Below, piece by piece: positions 12,150 through 23,722 of a stretch of 64,000 nt of DNA. The notes under the pieces are model-generated. The model did not search any database, was not told the DNA's origin, and was given only the letters and a program-made list of their open reading frames with translations. The position numbers were made by a program, and so were the translations under genes. The stretch is from Alligator mississippiensis (taxonomy: Eukaryota > Chordata > Crocodylia > Alligatoridae), in contig NC_081824.1 of the NCBI RefSeq assembly GCF_030867095.1, positions 166,850,933 through 166,914,932 of the forward strand, in the 5' to 3' direction. Positions within the stretch are counted from its first letter, which is position 1. Each line of letters opens with the position of its first letter.

Positions 12150-12260
12150 GCATTTGGAAAGCTGCCAAGGGCAGGATTTGAACCCACAGTACACCTTAAA
12201 TTGTCCAGTTAGTTTCTCAGATGGCCAGAAAACCCCGCTGCCTTGTTTGAGCTCTGGTCC
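12150..12260 (-). repeat. Possible tRNA-derived SINE fragment
   Basis: On the minus strand the word GGTTCAAATCC (12172-12184 region) matches the tRNA B-box consensus. No convincing A-box was found upstream of it, so this may be a SINE relic or chance. Confidence 0.25.
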
Positions 12261-12523
12261 TTCAGTACATCAGCAAATAGATTCCTCTGGTGGGTCATGT
12301 AATCTGAGATGCATTGTGAATCAGCATTTTAGCCAAAATAATATATGAGCCATCACATGAGCCATAGGTGAGCATTAATCAATTTTACTTTATATGTAAG
12401 TCTCTCTTATCTCCCCTAAACTGTCTCAGGATTGATTTTAGCAACTGTCTAGAACCCATTTCCCCACTCATGAAGCAACTCTTAAAAAAAATTACAAATG
12501 AGCAATGCATCAAAAGCCAGAAG

Positions 12524-12613
12524 ATCATGAGATGCAGGCCCTCTCTTCCCCCTAGTTTCTATATCCATATCTAAATATAAAACTAAGGGGAGAGAGGGCC
12601 CGCATCTCATGAT
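12524..12613. repeat. 90-bp near-perfect hairpin (pre-miRNA-like or MITE-like)
   Basis: The left arm begins ATCATGAGATGCAGGCCC and the right arm ends GGGCCCGCATCTCATGAT. About 37 of 40 positions pair, with two mismatches, two one-base bulges and a loop of about 9 bases (CCATATCTA). Pairing stops abruptly at both outer ends. There is no flanking direct repeat. RNA from either strand would fold. Confidence 0.85.
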
Positions 12614-14719
12614 ACCAGTTCAAACAGCTTCTAATTTGGCATTCTTACTTTTTTATTAAATGCTTTTAAGACATACTAGTTTTCCAAATAACATGAATAA
12701 GGATATAGCATTTGAAGATTTTCGAAATACCGTCTGTTGAGCAATAAAATAAACCGTTCAGCCTTTAACTGTATAGTAGTATCATCACCCAGCTCTTAAT
12801 ATTTCATGATGTATCCTTCATTGTGGTTTCCAGAAAAAGAGAACAGAATTTGTCTATATTTAATTATTTAAAATCGGGCCAGTTGGTCTTTTGAGAAGCA
12901 GTATCTGAGGTGCAATTATTTGTATATAGAGACAAAACACTCAAGCATAGTTTAATGTCAGTGGGTCATTCTAGGAAAAAATGTTACTAAGTCTATTCAA
13001 GATCAGGCATGTAAGTCAGTAGAACACAACTCCTTATGAAGTCAGGGTTCCTGTTACCAAACAGATTGTCTAGGTAAGTAACAAGAATTGCGTTAATTTT
13101 CTGGCATGATGCATTCATATCAGTAAAATCAAAGGCAAATTCATAGGTGATGGTAACTGGTCTACTATAGCTACAGAAGTAGCTACACAACTGTGTGACA
13201 TGTCTTTCACTTGCCTGAGAATTAGAGTATGTTATATGTTATAATTCCAGTCCTATGTGCTTGCATGTGTAACTCTCATTGAAGTCATTATGTTGAGAAT
13301 ACAGCATCAGCCCTGCTTTGAATGCATACTTTCTCTTCTGGTGGTCCCTGTCCTATATAATGATGAGAATAGACTGTTCTAAAGGTATTCACTACTGACA
13401 CTGAATTGTACATGGGTGGTTGATAAAAAGCTTAGTGCTTGGGAAGTGGTGCAGAACTTGAATAAGAGGTTTTATTAAAAACTTTGTTAAAATTGATATA
13501 AAGAAAGAATGTGTAGTCCATTGCAAAGATTCTTTTTTTTCTGTCACTCCTGCTAGCCTATGGTTATTTCTCTCTTCTTGATAGGTGCTGAACTCTGTAG
13601 GAAAGGGAAGAGGCTTCTTTATTTTCATTAAGTAGGTCATTCCCAATTGGTTTATTTTTCATAGCTTTCCCACTTTTGTTTTGTCATTCTTAATGTAGAA
13701 TGGGTACTTGGGCCTTAAAACTTGATCCAGACCAGTTTCTCAACCTTTTCAGGATGGCATACTGAGAAATGAAGTGAAAAATGTCTACAGTTTCCCTTTA
13801 TGTAGACTGTAAAGGAGGGATCTATGATGTTAAAAAAAAGCATTGATGACAAATATAGCTTATAGAATTTGTCAGAGGTTGATGGAGAATACTTTACCTG
13901 AAGGTTAGGAGTGTTCAAGTAGTAGGGAAGCAAGGTTTTCTTTGATTTAAACTGTAGTGAGTCTTCCTCTGTCTTATGAGACCTTAGATTGCCTTTAATT
14001 CCCCCAGTTTTGCTGGCACAACTTTGGTTCAATAGTAGTAGCAACAGTGGGAGTCCTTGCGTGGACAGCTGTCTGGGTCCAGTTGTCATTTTCAACACCA
14101 AAATAAGATTAACAGCACAGTGCTGGAAAAGGTTGCCATTGCCAGAAAGGCAGTAGCGTTCCAACTTCCGAAGGCCAATTTTGCCTATATACTTGTACCA
14201 GTTTAATTGGTCCATGATGCTGCACTGATTTGATTAAACTGATGCAGTTTTGTCTGGTATGTAAACCAAGGCTGGGTGCATTTAACCCAATGACATTTTT
14301 CCTAATATTTTTCTTCTCAGTTTAGTTTCTTGTCAGAACAACATCACTTTTTTTCACCTTAAAGTATTTGGGTTAAAATGAGCAATGTATCCTGCTCTTT
14401 AATCTGGATCTAGTAGTCTGTAGCAGTGCTCCACTTACACCCTCTCCTGGCTTTTGATTCATTGCTCATTAGGCACTTGTTTTTAAAGTGAAAAGAAGAA
14501 TTATGATGTTCTGGAAAGATAGCAGTTAGAAACTATGAAGTGCAGCAAAGTGAAGCCTAAGGCATCAGAGATGTCTATAGTAGCTTGGGCTAAGACAAAC
14601 AAGGATGTGTTTAAGTACACTAGAAAACAATTTAAGAGGTCTTGAAAATAATTCAGGAAGGTCAGAACATTTTCTGTTTGGTGTGAGTGGAAAAGTGGGA
14701 TGAAAAACACTTTTTCTAG
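12614..14719. other. Non-coding stretch, no gene seen
   Basis: AT-rich. The minus-strand ORF at 13715-14215 (166 codons) shows no recognisable domain and composition typical of chance ORFs. A weak dyad of the 6708 type may lie near 13270-13310. Confidence 0.55.
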
Positions 14720-15673
14720 GAGGAGGATGAACTACAGACAGATGGTAACGAAGGAGGAAGTTCATCGGGGGGTGTCCATCAAGAACGTCCATCAGGGATA
14801 AATATTTTAAAATATTGTACCCAAGAGATTAAAGAGCTGTCTGAGGAGATCATTGGCATCCTGATGTAAAGTTGCAATACATCTTTGAATACTGGGGAAA
14901 ATTGGAGAATACTGAAAATGGCTAATATTGTGCTGTTACACAAAAAGGAGCAAATGGGATGACCCCAAGTCATTCTAACTTGGTTAGCATGATTCCATTC
15001 CCCAGCAAAAGAATCAAAATGGCTAGAAAGGATTCAAAGAATTAAAGAGTATTTATTAATAGAACCAGTCAGCATGGTTTATGAAAAAGGCAACTTTTCA
15101 GACAAACCTGAAATCATTTGTTTTTGTTGAGATTTACAGGTTTGATCAATAAAGGTAACTGGGTCAATGCAAAGTATTTGACTTATTGCCACTTCTCAGT
15201 CTGACTTTAAAAACATTAGCACAATACAATCTCAATCGGGCACATGTTAAATGTGTTGAGAATTGGCTCACTGAAAGATCTCAAAGCAAATTGCAGAGGA
15301 ATCACTGTTGAATGGAGGTTCCTCAGGTTCGTCCTGAGATTAACACTATTCAGCAATTTGACGAGCGAACTGGCAGTAAATATGAAAACACTGCTGATAA
15401 AACTTTTCAGGTGACGCAGATTGGTGTAGTGGTGGATTAATGAGTAAGACGGGGCAGTTGAGCAGAGAGACCTGGATTGCTTGGTAAACTGAGCACGTTC
15501 AAATATGGTGTGTTTGAATGCATCCACATGCAAGGTCATGCATGTCCGAACAAAGGCGGCAGGCTGCACCTGCAGACTGGGAGGCTGTATCTTGGAAAAC
15601 AGTGATATTGAAAAGGATTTCAAGGTCATAGAAGAAAAAAAAACTCCACATGAGCTCTTCCAGACTTGGCCTA
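14720..15673 (+). mobile_element. Old CR1/L3 LINE, part 1 of 3
   Basis: Decayed ORF2 text reads in order: AGGAGATCATTGG, AATACTGGGGAAAATTGGAG, CAGCATGGTTTATG, TTGAGAATTGGCTCACTGAAAGATC, GCAGACTGGGAGGCTGTATC, AAAAGGATTTCAAGGTCAT. These are consecutive CR1-type RT and post-RT segments with frameshifts. The copy is interrupted at about 15673 by an LTR. Confidence 0.65.
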
Positions 15674-16335
15674 TGTGGGGGCCGAGGGGGAATCGAGGAT
15701 CAGGAGTCCTCGGGAACGCTAGCTGGGGTTGCAGCTGTGATCCCATGACGGGAAGATGGGTACTCTCTATCACCGGAGCGGAATTAGGCACAGACGAGAC
15801 ACGTATCAATTGGAAAACAGAGATGGCTTTACTTACACTGTAGAGTCATATACAGCGCAGGCAATCGTAGTTGCAACAATTCTACTCTCTAATCGGTAAT
15901 CGAGGAGCTCTTGTAGACCGGGTAGCTCGGGTCTAACTCGGGCATGCAACACGGAGGATACGTCACAAGGCTTCGCCGACGGGGAGTCGTTGGCAGGTGA
16001 TCAAGCTGCCGGAGTTCCACTCCAGGGGGAATCGCGGAGTTCTCCAACTAGGGCAGAAACACCCCTAACCTTTTATTCGGCTAGCGAGCCAATTGCCAGC
16101 CTCCACGTGGGAATAATTTAACATCAGCCAATTGTGTTATGCAAATCTGCATTTCCTCGGCGGGAACTCTGTCCATGCCGGAACTCTTCACCATGCCGAG
16201 ACTTCCCCTGCCTTACCGTGCCTTGTGCTAGAAAGTTCCACTGTGTCGAGGCACTGATCCAAATCAGCTCTGACCGCCTACATCTAAGTTTTTCTGGCAA
16301 AGCTAACCTCTTAGCTGTATGGGGCAGGAGGGACA
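15674..16335 (-). mobile_element. Solo retroviral LTR (endogenous retrovirus), about 660 bp
   Basis: The proposed ends are TGTGGGGGCC and GGAGGGACA, i.e. TG...CA with short inverted repeats. Read on the minus strand it has promoter order. Two imperfect 18-bp U3 repeats (16162-16179, 16180-16197) come first. Then come an octamer ATTTGCAT (around 16139-16146), two inverted CCAAT boxes (ATTGG), a TATA-like GAATAAAAGG (16070-16079), and an AGTAAA poly(A) signal candidate (15828-15833) followed by T/G-rich sequence. CpG content is clearly higher than in the surroundings. No gag, pol or env text adjoins it, so it is a solo LTR. The target duplication is not visible, so the ends are provisional. Confidence 0.65.
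16070..16079 (-). promoter_or_regulatory. TATA-like box of the LTR
   Basis: GAATAAAAGG on the minus strand, preceded upstream by two ATTGG motifs and an octamer. It fits an LTR U3/R boundary. It could instead be read as an AATAAA signal, but the distance to the element end (about 395 bases) favours a TATA role. Confidence 0.45.
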
Positions 16336-16457
16336 AACCGGACCGTAGAGAGGAAGAAGAGAGGTGATCTTGACTGAGCATCAGGGCTAGAATACTGCCT
16401 GTAGTTCTGGTGCCCGCAGTTTTGGAAAGGAGCTACAAACAAGATGGGATGTTTAAG
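16336..16457 (+). mobile_element. Old CR1/L3 LINE, part 2 of 3
   Basis: It resumes after the LTR with AAGAGAGGTGATCTTGACTG, then AATACTGCCTGTAGTTCTGG and TTTGGAAAGGAGCTAC, the CR1 segment that normally encodes the LEYCVQFW-like block. It is interrupted again at about 16457-16465. Confidence 0.6.
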
Positions 16458-16465
16458 GGTTACAG

Positions 16466-16829
16466 TAGGGGTGTCAAAATCACCTGGGCCCCCAGGACCA
16501 GACCTGGGACTCCTTGCAGGCTGTATATAGCCTTGGGTGTGAGGGCTGCTGCAGTTGCCACCACCATGGCAGCAGCAGCAGCAGCCAGGGATCCAGTATT
16601 AGCAACAAAGGGGCCAGTGGAGGCAGTGAGCTTGAGGGAGTGAGTCCGGGGGTCTAGCAGCAACCTGAGCTTGCTGCCAATGGCCATGTCTGGTGAGGCT
16701 AAAGGGTCCCCGATTTCTGTGGTGGGCTGCACCCTGAAACTTCCAGGGGCCCAGCAGTAGTCTGGCAGGGTGGAAAGAGGGGCTGTGCAGGCTGGATCTA
16801 GCCCGTGGGCCACAAGATTGACACCCCGG
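16466..16829. mobile_element. hAT-like non-autonomous element nested in CR1
   Basis: The ends TAGGGGTGTCAA and TTGACACCCCGG are inverted. Flanks GGTTACAG (16458-16465) and TGTTACAG (16830-16837) match at 7 of 8 positions, consistent with a hAT duplication. The interior has a CAG/CAGCAG-rich stretch. No transposase. Confidence 0.7.
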
Positions 16830-16837
16830 TGTTACAG

Positions 16838-17250
16838 CGAGCAATTTTTATTGAGCTCCACCTGTTCAATTCGCCAGAACAAACCCTGTGAGGTGACTGG
16901 ATGAGCGTGTCACTTTCTGCAGAGGAAATCCTGGATGGCAGGGCCTTTTCCAGCCAAGAGAAAGGCATAAGCCAAGTGAACGACTGGAAGGCAATACCAG
17001 CCATTCTTGTTAGAAGCAAATGACTAATTTGTGAGTGAGGGTAATTTTAACAGTTACAACAGACAATCAAAGAAAGTGAAATGGAGAATCCCTCTCACTG
17101 TTTTCGAAGTCAGGACTAGATGTCTTCTGGGAGGCATGCTTTAGGCAAACTCAAGTGTATTGGGCTTAACATGTGGTAATACATTAATGACTTCTGATAA
17201 GCAAAGGTCAGACTAGATGATCTAATGGCCCCTTCTGCTCTTAATTTATG
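16838..17250 (+). mobile_element. Old CR1/L3 LINE, part 3 of 3 (3' end)
   Basis: Conserved 3' words are present: AGGACTAGATGTCTTCTGGG, AGGCATGCTTTAGGCAAAC, AAGGTCAGACTAGATGATC and TAATGGCCCCTTCTG. It ends in the TTAATTTATGAAAATG tail. With the other two parts it makes about 1.5 kb of one LINE. Confidence 0.75.
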
Positions 17251-17374
17251 AAAATGTACATATTTTCACATTTAATTTTGTTGTAATTAAGAGCATAAGC
17301 TGGAAGAGGCATCTCCTGCATCATCTTTGGGCACTCGTATCATATAATCCCATATATATGTATGTGAAAAAAAA

Positions 17375-17672
17375 TGGTTTAACCAGATGCAAAAAAGGGG
17401 TTGGACAATTTCTTGGCAGAAAGGTGCATCAGTAGCTATTGAGTATGGGAGTTCGGGCCACAGCCTCTGAACCACAACTTCCTAGACCCTAAATGCTGGA
17501 GGCTTCAAGTGTCAGGAGCAGTGGGAAAAGACCTGGTCATATACCTTTTACTCTTCTTTCAGCAGCTGCTCTCTGCCACTGTGCGACACGGGCGGGATGC
17601 TGGGCAAGATGGACCTCTGGTCTGACCTGGTAAATGGCAGTTCTTACGTTCATACATTTACTAAGCTGCGCT
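17375..17672 (+). mobile_element. CR1/L3-type LINE 3' end
   Basis: Words such as GGTTGGACAATTTC, GGATGCTGGGCAAGATGGAC, CTCTGGTCTGACCTGG and GGCAGTTCTTACGTTC match the conserved 3' UTR of another CR1 subfamily. Strongly truncated. Confidence 0.65.
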
Positions 17673-19232
17673 TTCAGATCTGTTAGGTGTTTTATTTCCC
17701 ACTACTCCTATTGCAGGCCTGTCCCAGAACCTGCTGTTCTGAAACTTCTATTTTCTAACCTAAATTAATTAATAGTCCATGTTCAATGAATTGTATATTC
17801 AGTTATATTATTTATAATAATTCAATTGAAATTCCCTAGTGTAGCTGAAATTAAACCCAAAGCTTTGTACTGTTTTACTTGTACCAATATGCCTACATGG
17901 GTATGGCTTCCTGTTATGAATGTGGTTGTTCTAGCATAAAAGGCACAGTTTATATCTATTTAGGATTGTACGTATATAGCCACACTTGTAAGAAATGGCA
18001 TCATGAACCAGAAGTTACCAGTAGAAAATATCTGTTTAAACCAGGCAGACTTCTAGATTCAGATATAACACAGTGCTGTCATCTAAAGGTTGCTGACTCA
18101 AGTGACTAAAATAACAGGTTCAAGATGTGTGAAATAATCACTCATTTTCAGTGGCATGAGTAAACTTTATCAGACTGTTGAGTGTTTTAGTTTGCATTTT
18201 TTTTTCTAGTGTGGTTTGATTCATTTGAAGGGAAAATGATGAAGGATTAAAATAGTTGAATAACCTTGCAAAAGCTATATATTTTTCATTCTTAATATAA
18301 TTCGGAGGGAAGGAGTGAAATAGGAGGAATAGAAAGCATGTGGAAAGAGAGGCTCTGCACCCACATCTACCATTGACTATGCATGCAGTTAAACTATTTT
18401 ATCTCTTGTTCAAATGCACTATCCTTTGCTAGTATATTTTTTCCTGATGTTTTATGAAGTGAAGCACACAGGAAATGAAAATGGTAAGGGACAAAATCTA
18501 TATAGAGGCATTTCAGCACTTTGAGAAAAGAAGATAAAAGGGAAAATGCCTGATAAAGTTCCATTTTACATTTATGACTTTTCATGTGTACCAGACATTT
18601 GAAACCTGTGTTTCACAAGAGAGATACTTGTTTGAGACTCTCAGGGAATGGACTGATTTTTTAGCATGTATTCATGTGCCTTTTTTCCCTGGTATTTTTT
18701 GAGTCTGAAAATTCCAAGCGAAAGTGGGATAGAAAGGGTTGCAGTTTGCTCTGAGCTGGGCAGGGCGATCAGAGTTGCATAAATCACCTGAGCTGAAAGG
18801 AAGTGGGAATTGGCCTGATTCTTACCTGGGTAATGAAATCTGCTGCACTCCCCCCCCCCCCCCAATCAAAAAGGTGTAAACTCTTTGCAGGGGGAACAAT
18901 AAAAGAAAAGACATCTAAACCAATCATAGACATTAACTTTGATGTAAGGCAGTTCAAAGTTTGGTGAAATTAATTCAAACTAACCAAGCCTTAGAGACAA
19001 TCACTACTAACTGATTTGGGTGGAGCCACTCAGAAGTAGGCCTTGATTTAATAGCGGGTGTTGACTCTTCTCAGAAGAGCTTGGAGGCTATATAAGCACA
19101 AATTAGATGGTCTGGCCAATAAATGGGTACATCTGTTCTCTCATTTTCCAGGAGCTGCTGCCTGATACAGATGTCTAGAAAGGATTTCAAAATAAGAGAG
19201 GTAAGTATATGCTCTACAGTTTTTATTATAGC
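17673..19232. other. Non-coding stretch
   Basis: AT-rich with no gene. It contains a C14 run at 18850-18863. Confidence 0.55.
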
Positions 19233-19510
19233 AAAGAATTTGTCTAGACTCTGGTTGACAAAGGTTTGTCTTTATCTTGACTTCAGCCACCTGAGGCCAG
19301 CTCTGGATTGTATTGCTGTGTCTGTACCAATGCAAACCTATAGCATGAACTAGATAAACCACAGTTTGCACTATAATCTAGCCTGGTTTCATGCAATCAG
19401 GGTTAAAATGCAACCAGTGCAGGTAGTAGTTTGGCCAGCTTGTTTTGCACAAGTTCATTTATTAGTGGTGGCTGGCTGCTACAGTTACCTAGTCTGGATA
19501 AGGCCTAAGA
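19233..19510. mobile_element. Possible old MITE
   Basis: The left end AATTTGTCTAGACTCTGG and the right end TAGTCTGGATAAGGCC are imperfect inverted repeats (about 14 of 19). No ORF or target duplication. Confidence 0.35.
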
Positions 19511-19822
19511 GCATTAGCATAGCCTCTCAATTCTGATTTGAGCAATGCATTTTCAGTACAACCGACGTGTAATTTTTCATACTTGTTCTACTGTGTTTTA
19601 TCTTTGTAAACTTTGCACGCCCTCTCTGTATACTGTTGATACTGTTTTTCCAGGGAGTTCACTGGTGGCATGCTGCTTTGAAACAGTGTTGTTATTGCGT
19701 TTTCTTATGTTTGACAAAGAGGAGAGTGTTTGTGTTGCAAGGCCTAAGGCATCTATTTGTTTCGAGATTGAGAAAAGGAAACTGTATTCCTGTGGTCAGG
19801 GCTTCAAAAGCATTCATCTGGT

Positions 19823-20130
19823 GACTAAGCCCTTGCCTATGTTACGCAGTTCTGCCAGTAGAGCTATGTCATTTCAGTCCACAAAAAGATCATACCTTAC
19901 AACCGATGTAGCTATACAGGCAGAGCCCCCAGGGTGGACACAGTCCTGGTAGCCAAAGACAGCCTACTGCCAGAGCTCTTGTCATTCAGGGGCTGTGGTG
20001 CAGCTCTGGCAGCAGAAAAATTGCTTCTGCTGACAAACCTGTATCTACCCCTGGGAGACTTTCTGTCTCAGTACTGTTGCTGCAGTGAAAGTAGCAATAG
20101 CCTTTGAAGTCCAGATGTAGCCTAAGTGGA
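19823..20130. mobile_element. Possible old DNA transposon
   Basis: CTAAGCCCTTGCCTATG at the left and CAGATGTAGCCTAAG at the right form a degenerate inverted pair. The interior is enriched for CAG/CTG words (GCAGCTCTGGCAGCAG). No coding capacity. Confidence 0.35.
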
Positions 20131-20824
20131 AATCTGGCTCTAGCTAGTGCAGAGACTTATCCTCTTAAATTTTACAGAATGTCTGGTTATTTTCTTTATT
20201 TCTAACCCTGATGTAGATTGAGAGGACTCCCCACCTCCCATTGCCAAATGTGAAAGTGTTCACTGGTACAGGTTCCTTGCAATCAATGTCTTCCTATGGA
20301 GTTGTCATTTTGTGAAGGGCAGACCCACTCTCTGTGTCAGGCAGGAGGTGGGGCAGGGTGGCACTAAAGAGTGACTGGTTCAGAGAAGCATGAACCTTCA
20401 TAGGCAACAACCAATTTTTGTCTGATATTATCTTACAGGCTGTGGCTTCCAAAGTCTCATGCCTCTCTGAACCAGTCTTTAAGGTACCACGTGGCCTGGC
20501 ATCAGAATAACCCCCCACCCCCCTTCTCTCTGTTGTCCTTAACTCTGCCAGCAGCATCAGAGTGGAACTGACATGGGTCGGATGAGTTGTACTTGCTGTT
20601 CAGGGACCCGTGACACTTAGGAGGATTGTCATCTTCATTGCTAGCGTGGGGAGGGTTATGAGCAGCAAGCAGCAAAAGGAGGCATTGGAGTTCCCTACAG
20701 GAGAGGAAAATACAAACGTACTGAGTGCTGGAAAAGTAATGGAGACTCATTCCTGACACAAACCAGCTCTTACCTCCCAGCTGCTGGTGTTTAAAGAGTA
20801 TGGGGGGGAGTTTGTGATTTCATA

Positions 20825-20985
20825 GAAGAGGTGGTGGACTCTCCATCCTTGGAGGTTTTTACGACCAGGCTAGACAAAGCCTTGCTTGTGATGATCTAGT
20901 TGGGAATGGGCCTGTTTTGAGCAGGGGGGTGGACTAGATGACCTCCTGAGGTCCCTTCTGACCCTCATTTTCTATGATTTGATGC
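20825..20985 (+). mobile_element. CR1 LINE 3' fragment
   Basis: GAGGTGGTGGACTCTCCATC, TTGGAGGTTTTTACGACCAG, GGGGGTGGACTAGATGACC and TCCTGAGGTCCCTTCTGACC are the classical CR1 3' terminus, ending TTCTATGATTTGATG. Confidence 0.85.
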
Positions 20986-23370
20986 TTGGTCTAAACACAA
21001 CAGTGCCACCTTAACTAAAAGCATTAATTTTAGTGAACAGGAATAACTTCAGTATCTAAGATGAGAAATAACTTGTGTTTCATCCCTGGCCAGATCAGCC
21101 TTGTTGAGATCTCAGAGCCCTCCCTCAAAATGGAATTGGGGAGCAGGGAGTTGGGCTGCCTCTGGCCTTGCTCGATGGATTCCTGGCCTGCCTTCGCTTA
21201 TTGTCATTCTGGTGCCCATGACCCTGGGCCTCCATTGGGCCAAGTGTTATATCACCAGAAAAATACCTTGAGCCTTGTTTGCTTCCAGCTGGTAGCCTTA
21301 GTCCTTAAGCTGCCTCCTGTCAAATTTTAAGATGTAGCTGTGAGGTAAACTGAGGCTGTAGATGAAGGAGTAGGAGCCTGGGATTCATGAGGCAGGTAAA
21401 AGAGGTCTGTGGCAGAATGGTTTAAGACTTGAAAAAGAAGAGTTACATCTGAATTAAAGTTTTCCACTAGTGCTGAGAGCTCCCAAGCCTGGCCTTACAT
21501 GAGAGCTGAAGGTCTGCTGTTGAAAACTTCAGTGAAAATCCTTCTACCAATTTGCTTTTTAAGTTGTTCTTTTAGTGCTTACTAATAACCTCTGGCTACA
21601 GCATTTGAGCTAAGTACTTTGTTTTCTGGCATTCACATAAGTAAAGAATTGAGTTGTGCTGAGTTCAAAGTGTGAATCTTGTACAGTTAAGACTACAAAA
21701 GAAAGTGAAGTTCAAGCTGGGCCAGCTTTGCATGTGCAGTTTTGCACTGAGAGTAAACTGAAGTCCCAGTGTTTCGTCTTGAATGAATGAGGGACATAAT
21801 AGATGATGGTATAAAACACTGCCTACAAAACCTGGGGCCCAGCTTAGCGAGCTGACCTAACAACGCAAAGGAAATGATAAAGCTCAAGTGAACTTGATCG
21901 CACTGTACATGAATAGCATCCTTTTCTCTTTAATATCTATCTCAATTTGCAGTACTCATTTTGTTAAATTAATGCCATTGAACGCAAACAATATGCAGCT
22001 TGACAGAGTTAATGTTGCTGTGAGAACCTGTGGTCTAATGCTAGCACACTTATAGTGGAGTTCAGGTAGGGATGTATTTTTTTTCATCCTTTCTTCATTT
22101 CTTTAAACATGTCCTACAGTGTTAACTGTGCCATTCCTCTGTATTTATTTATACTAAAGTGCTAGTGGCAAGCAGAGTTAACACTGTCATTGTAAGAGTC
22201 TGTTTCCCGTTGCTCAGTTACCTTCTAAAACTTTGCCTTCAGGAAACCATAGAGAACCACAGAGGGCAGATGTACAGAAGATGGAGCACAGTTCCAATGA
22301 AGTCTTTTACAAAGGTGCACATTTTTGCTGCTGAACTGCACACCTTAACCTGGCTCCTAAAAGTTTCTGCAGTGGTAGCCATAGTACCCCTGGCAGCTCG
22401 TACATCAGTGTGTGTTCTTACCATTTGAGAAGATGTGGGATGGAGAGAGGTCATGGACCAAACCTCTTTGAAATGTGCATCCACAAAAGTGCTGCACTCT
22501 CTGGGGGCTTTGTCACATGTATACTTGGCTTATGTTAACTGCATTTGAAGTTAACCGAGCATTCAAGTAGTAAAACACATGCTAAATGCCATTACAGTGT
22601 AGCAAAGTTAGGACTTTTCCTGCAAGGAGTATTTCCAGATTGTATTATCTAACATGAATTGAGCTAAAGTTCAACAGTTCCATGGAAGTAATACAATCAG
22701 GAGGCTCCGATGCGATGCCAAGGCTAGAGTTAAAAAAAGAGCATTTTGTTGGTCCCAGCCCTTGCAGCACTCTGGACTCTTCAGCTCTGGCACTTAGGAT
22801 GTGATTTATTTAAAACATGGGATGCATTATCTTGCAACTGATCAGAAAACTTTCTAACTCATAGTGCTGGTTACTGTAATCTAAATAAAACATGTCCTAA
22901 GTGCAACCTGTGACGGCGTACTGGAACAATGCAGTGACTGCAAATATTAGGACAAACAGTAAGTATGCCATGCAACTTCCCCCCAAACAGTATGATTCCA
23001 CACTGCCCCCTACTGAGGATTCTTTTATAATGCGTCTTGACAGACAAGAAGCAAAGCGAATGAATGCTGGGCATAATCTTAATGTTGGTGTTACTTGACT
23101 TTTTGGTACTTAACTGATCATTGCAGGTTTAGTTAGACCTCTAGTTAGAGCTCATGTCTGGCTTTTTAGATGTGAGTCCAGATTTTGGGAGGAGGAATGT
23201 GACAATGTTAAACAGAGTAGAATTTGCCCATTTTTCAACCAGCAGTAGGTAGAATTGCCAACTGAGTAGGAAATAAAATCTATTTGTGGAGTAAACGGAA
23301 GAAATCTGAACAATAAGAACTGTAAGGATTCTTTCTATTTAGGGACTTAGTAGAATAGCATGCTCAGAAC
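20986..23370. other. Non-coding stretch
   Basis: No gene seen. Ordinary AT-rich sequence with small inverted repeats such as GTTAACT...AGTTAAC near 22533-22555. Confidence 0.5.
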
Positions 23371-23714
23371 CAGTGGTGCTCAACCTTTGGCCTGTGGCGG
23401 GGGGTGTATGGGCTGGATCAGTCCCTGGGGCCTGTTACTGCCCTTTCCCTGCTCTGTGTGCTGGGTCTGGGTCCTATAGGCCTGGCTCTGCCGCCTCTTC
23501 CCCCTCCATTCCCCTTTCCCTCCCCGCCTTCTCCCACTGCACTCCAGGATTGGGTCCCTGGGACCCAGCACTGCTCCCAACCCTCACATCCTCCTTGGTG
23601 CCAGACTTGAATCTTGATGGCCTGCCACCAGCCCCTCCCAGCCCCCAGCTCGCCATCCAGTGTACAGTCTGGACTCATGGGGAACCCTGCGGGTCAAGTG
23701 CTGTCAGGGTTGAG
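23371..23714. mobile_element. hAT-like element, family shared with 48778
   Basis: It begins CAGTGGTGCTCAACCTTTGG and shares GGCTGGATCAGTCCCT and later words with the element at 48778. The right end GGGTTGAG fits a decayed terminal inverted repeat. It abuts the target duplication of the next hAT. Confidence 0.55.
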
Positions 23715-23722
23715 CTCTAAAC

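Noticed and set aside
12150..12200. tRNA gene
   Set aside because: Only a B-box-like word is present; no A-box, acceptor stem or clover-leaf could be built.
13715..14215. 166-codon minus-strand ORF
   Set aside because: Low-complexity text with no conserved motif; isolated, with no exon signals.
15216..15809. 197-codon minus-strand ORF
   Set aside because: It runs antisense across a decayed CR1 into the LTR, so it cannot be one ancestral gene.
15650..16400. CpG-rich patch as the CDC42EP3 promoter island
   Set aside because: The CpGs belong to the LTR, whose promoter-like signals face the minus strand, away from CDC42EP3.
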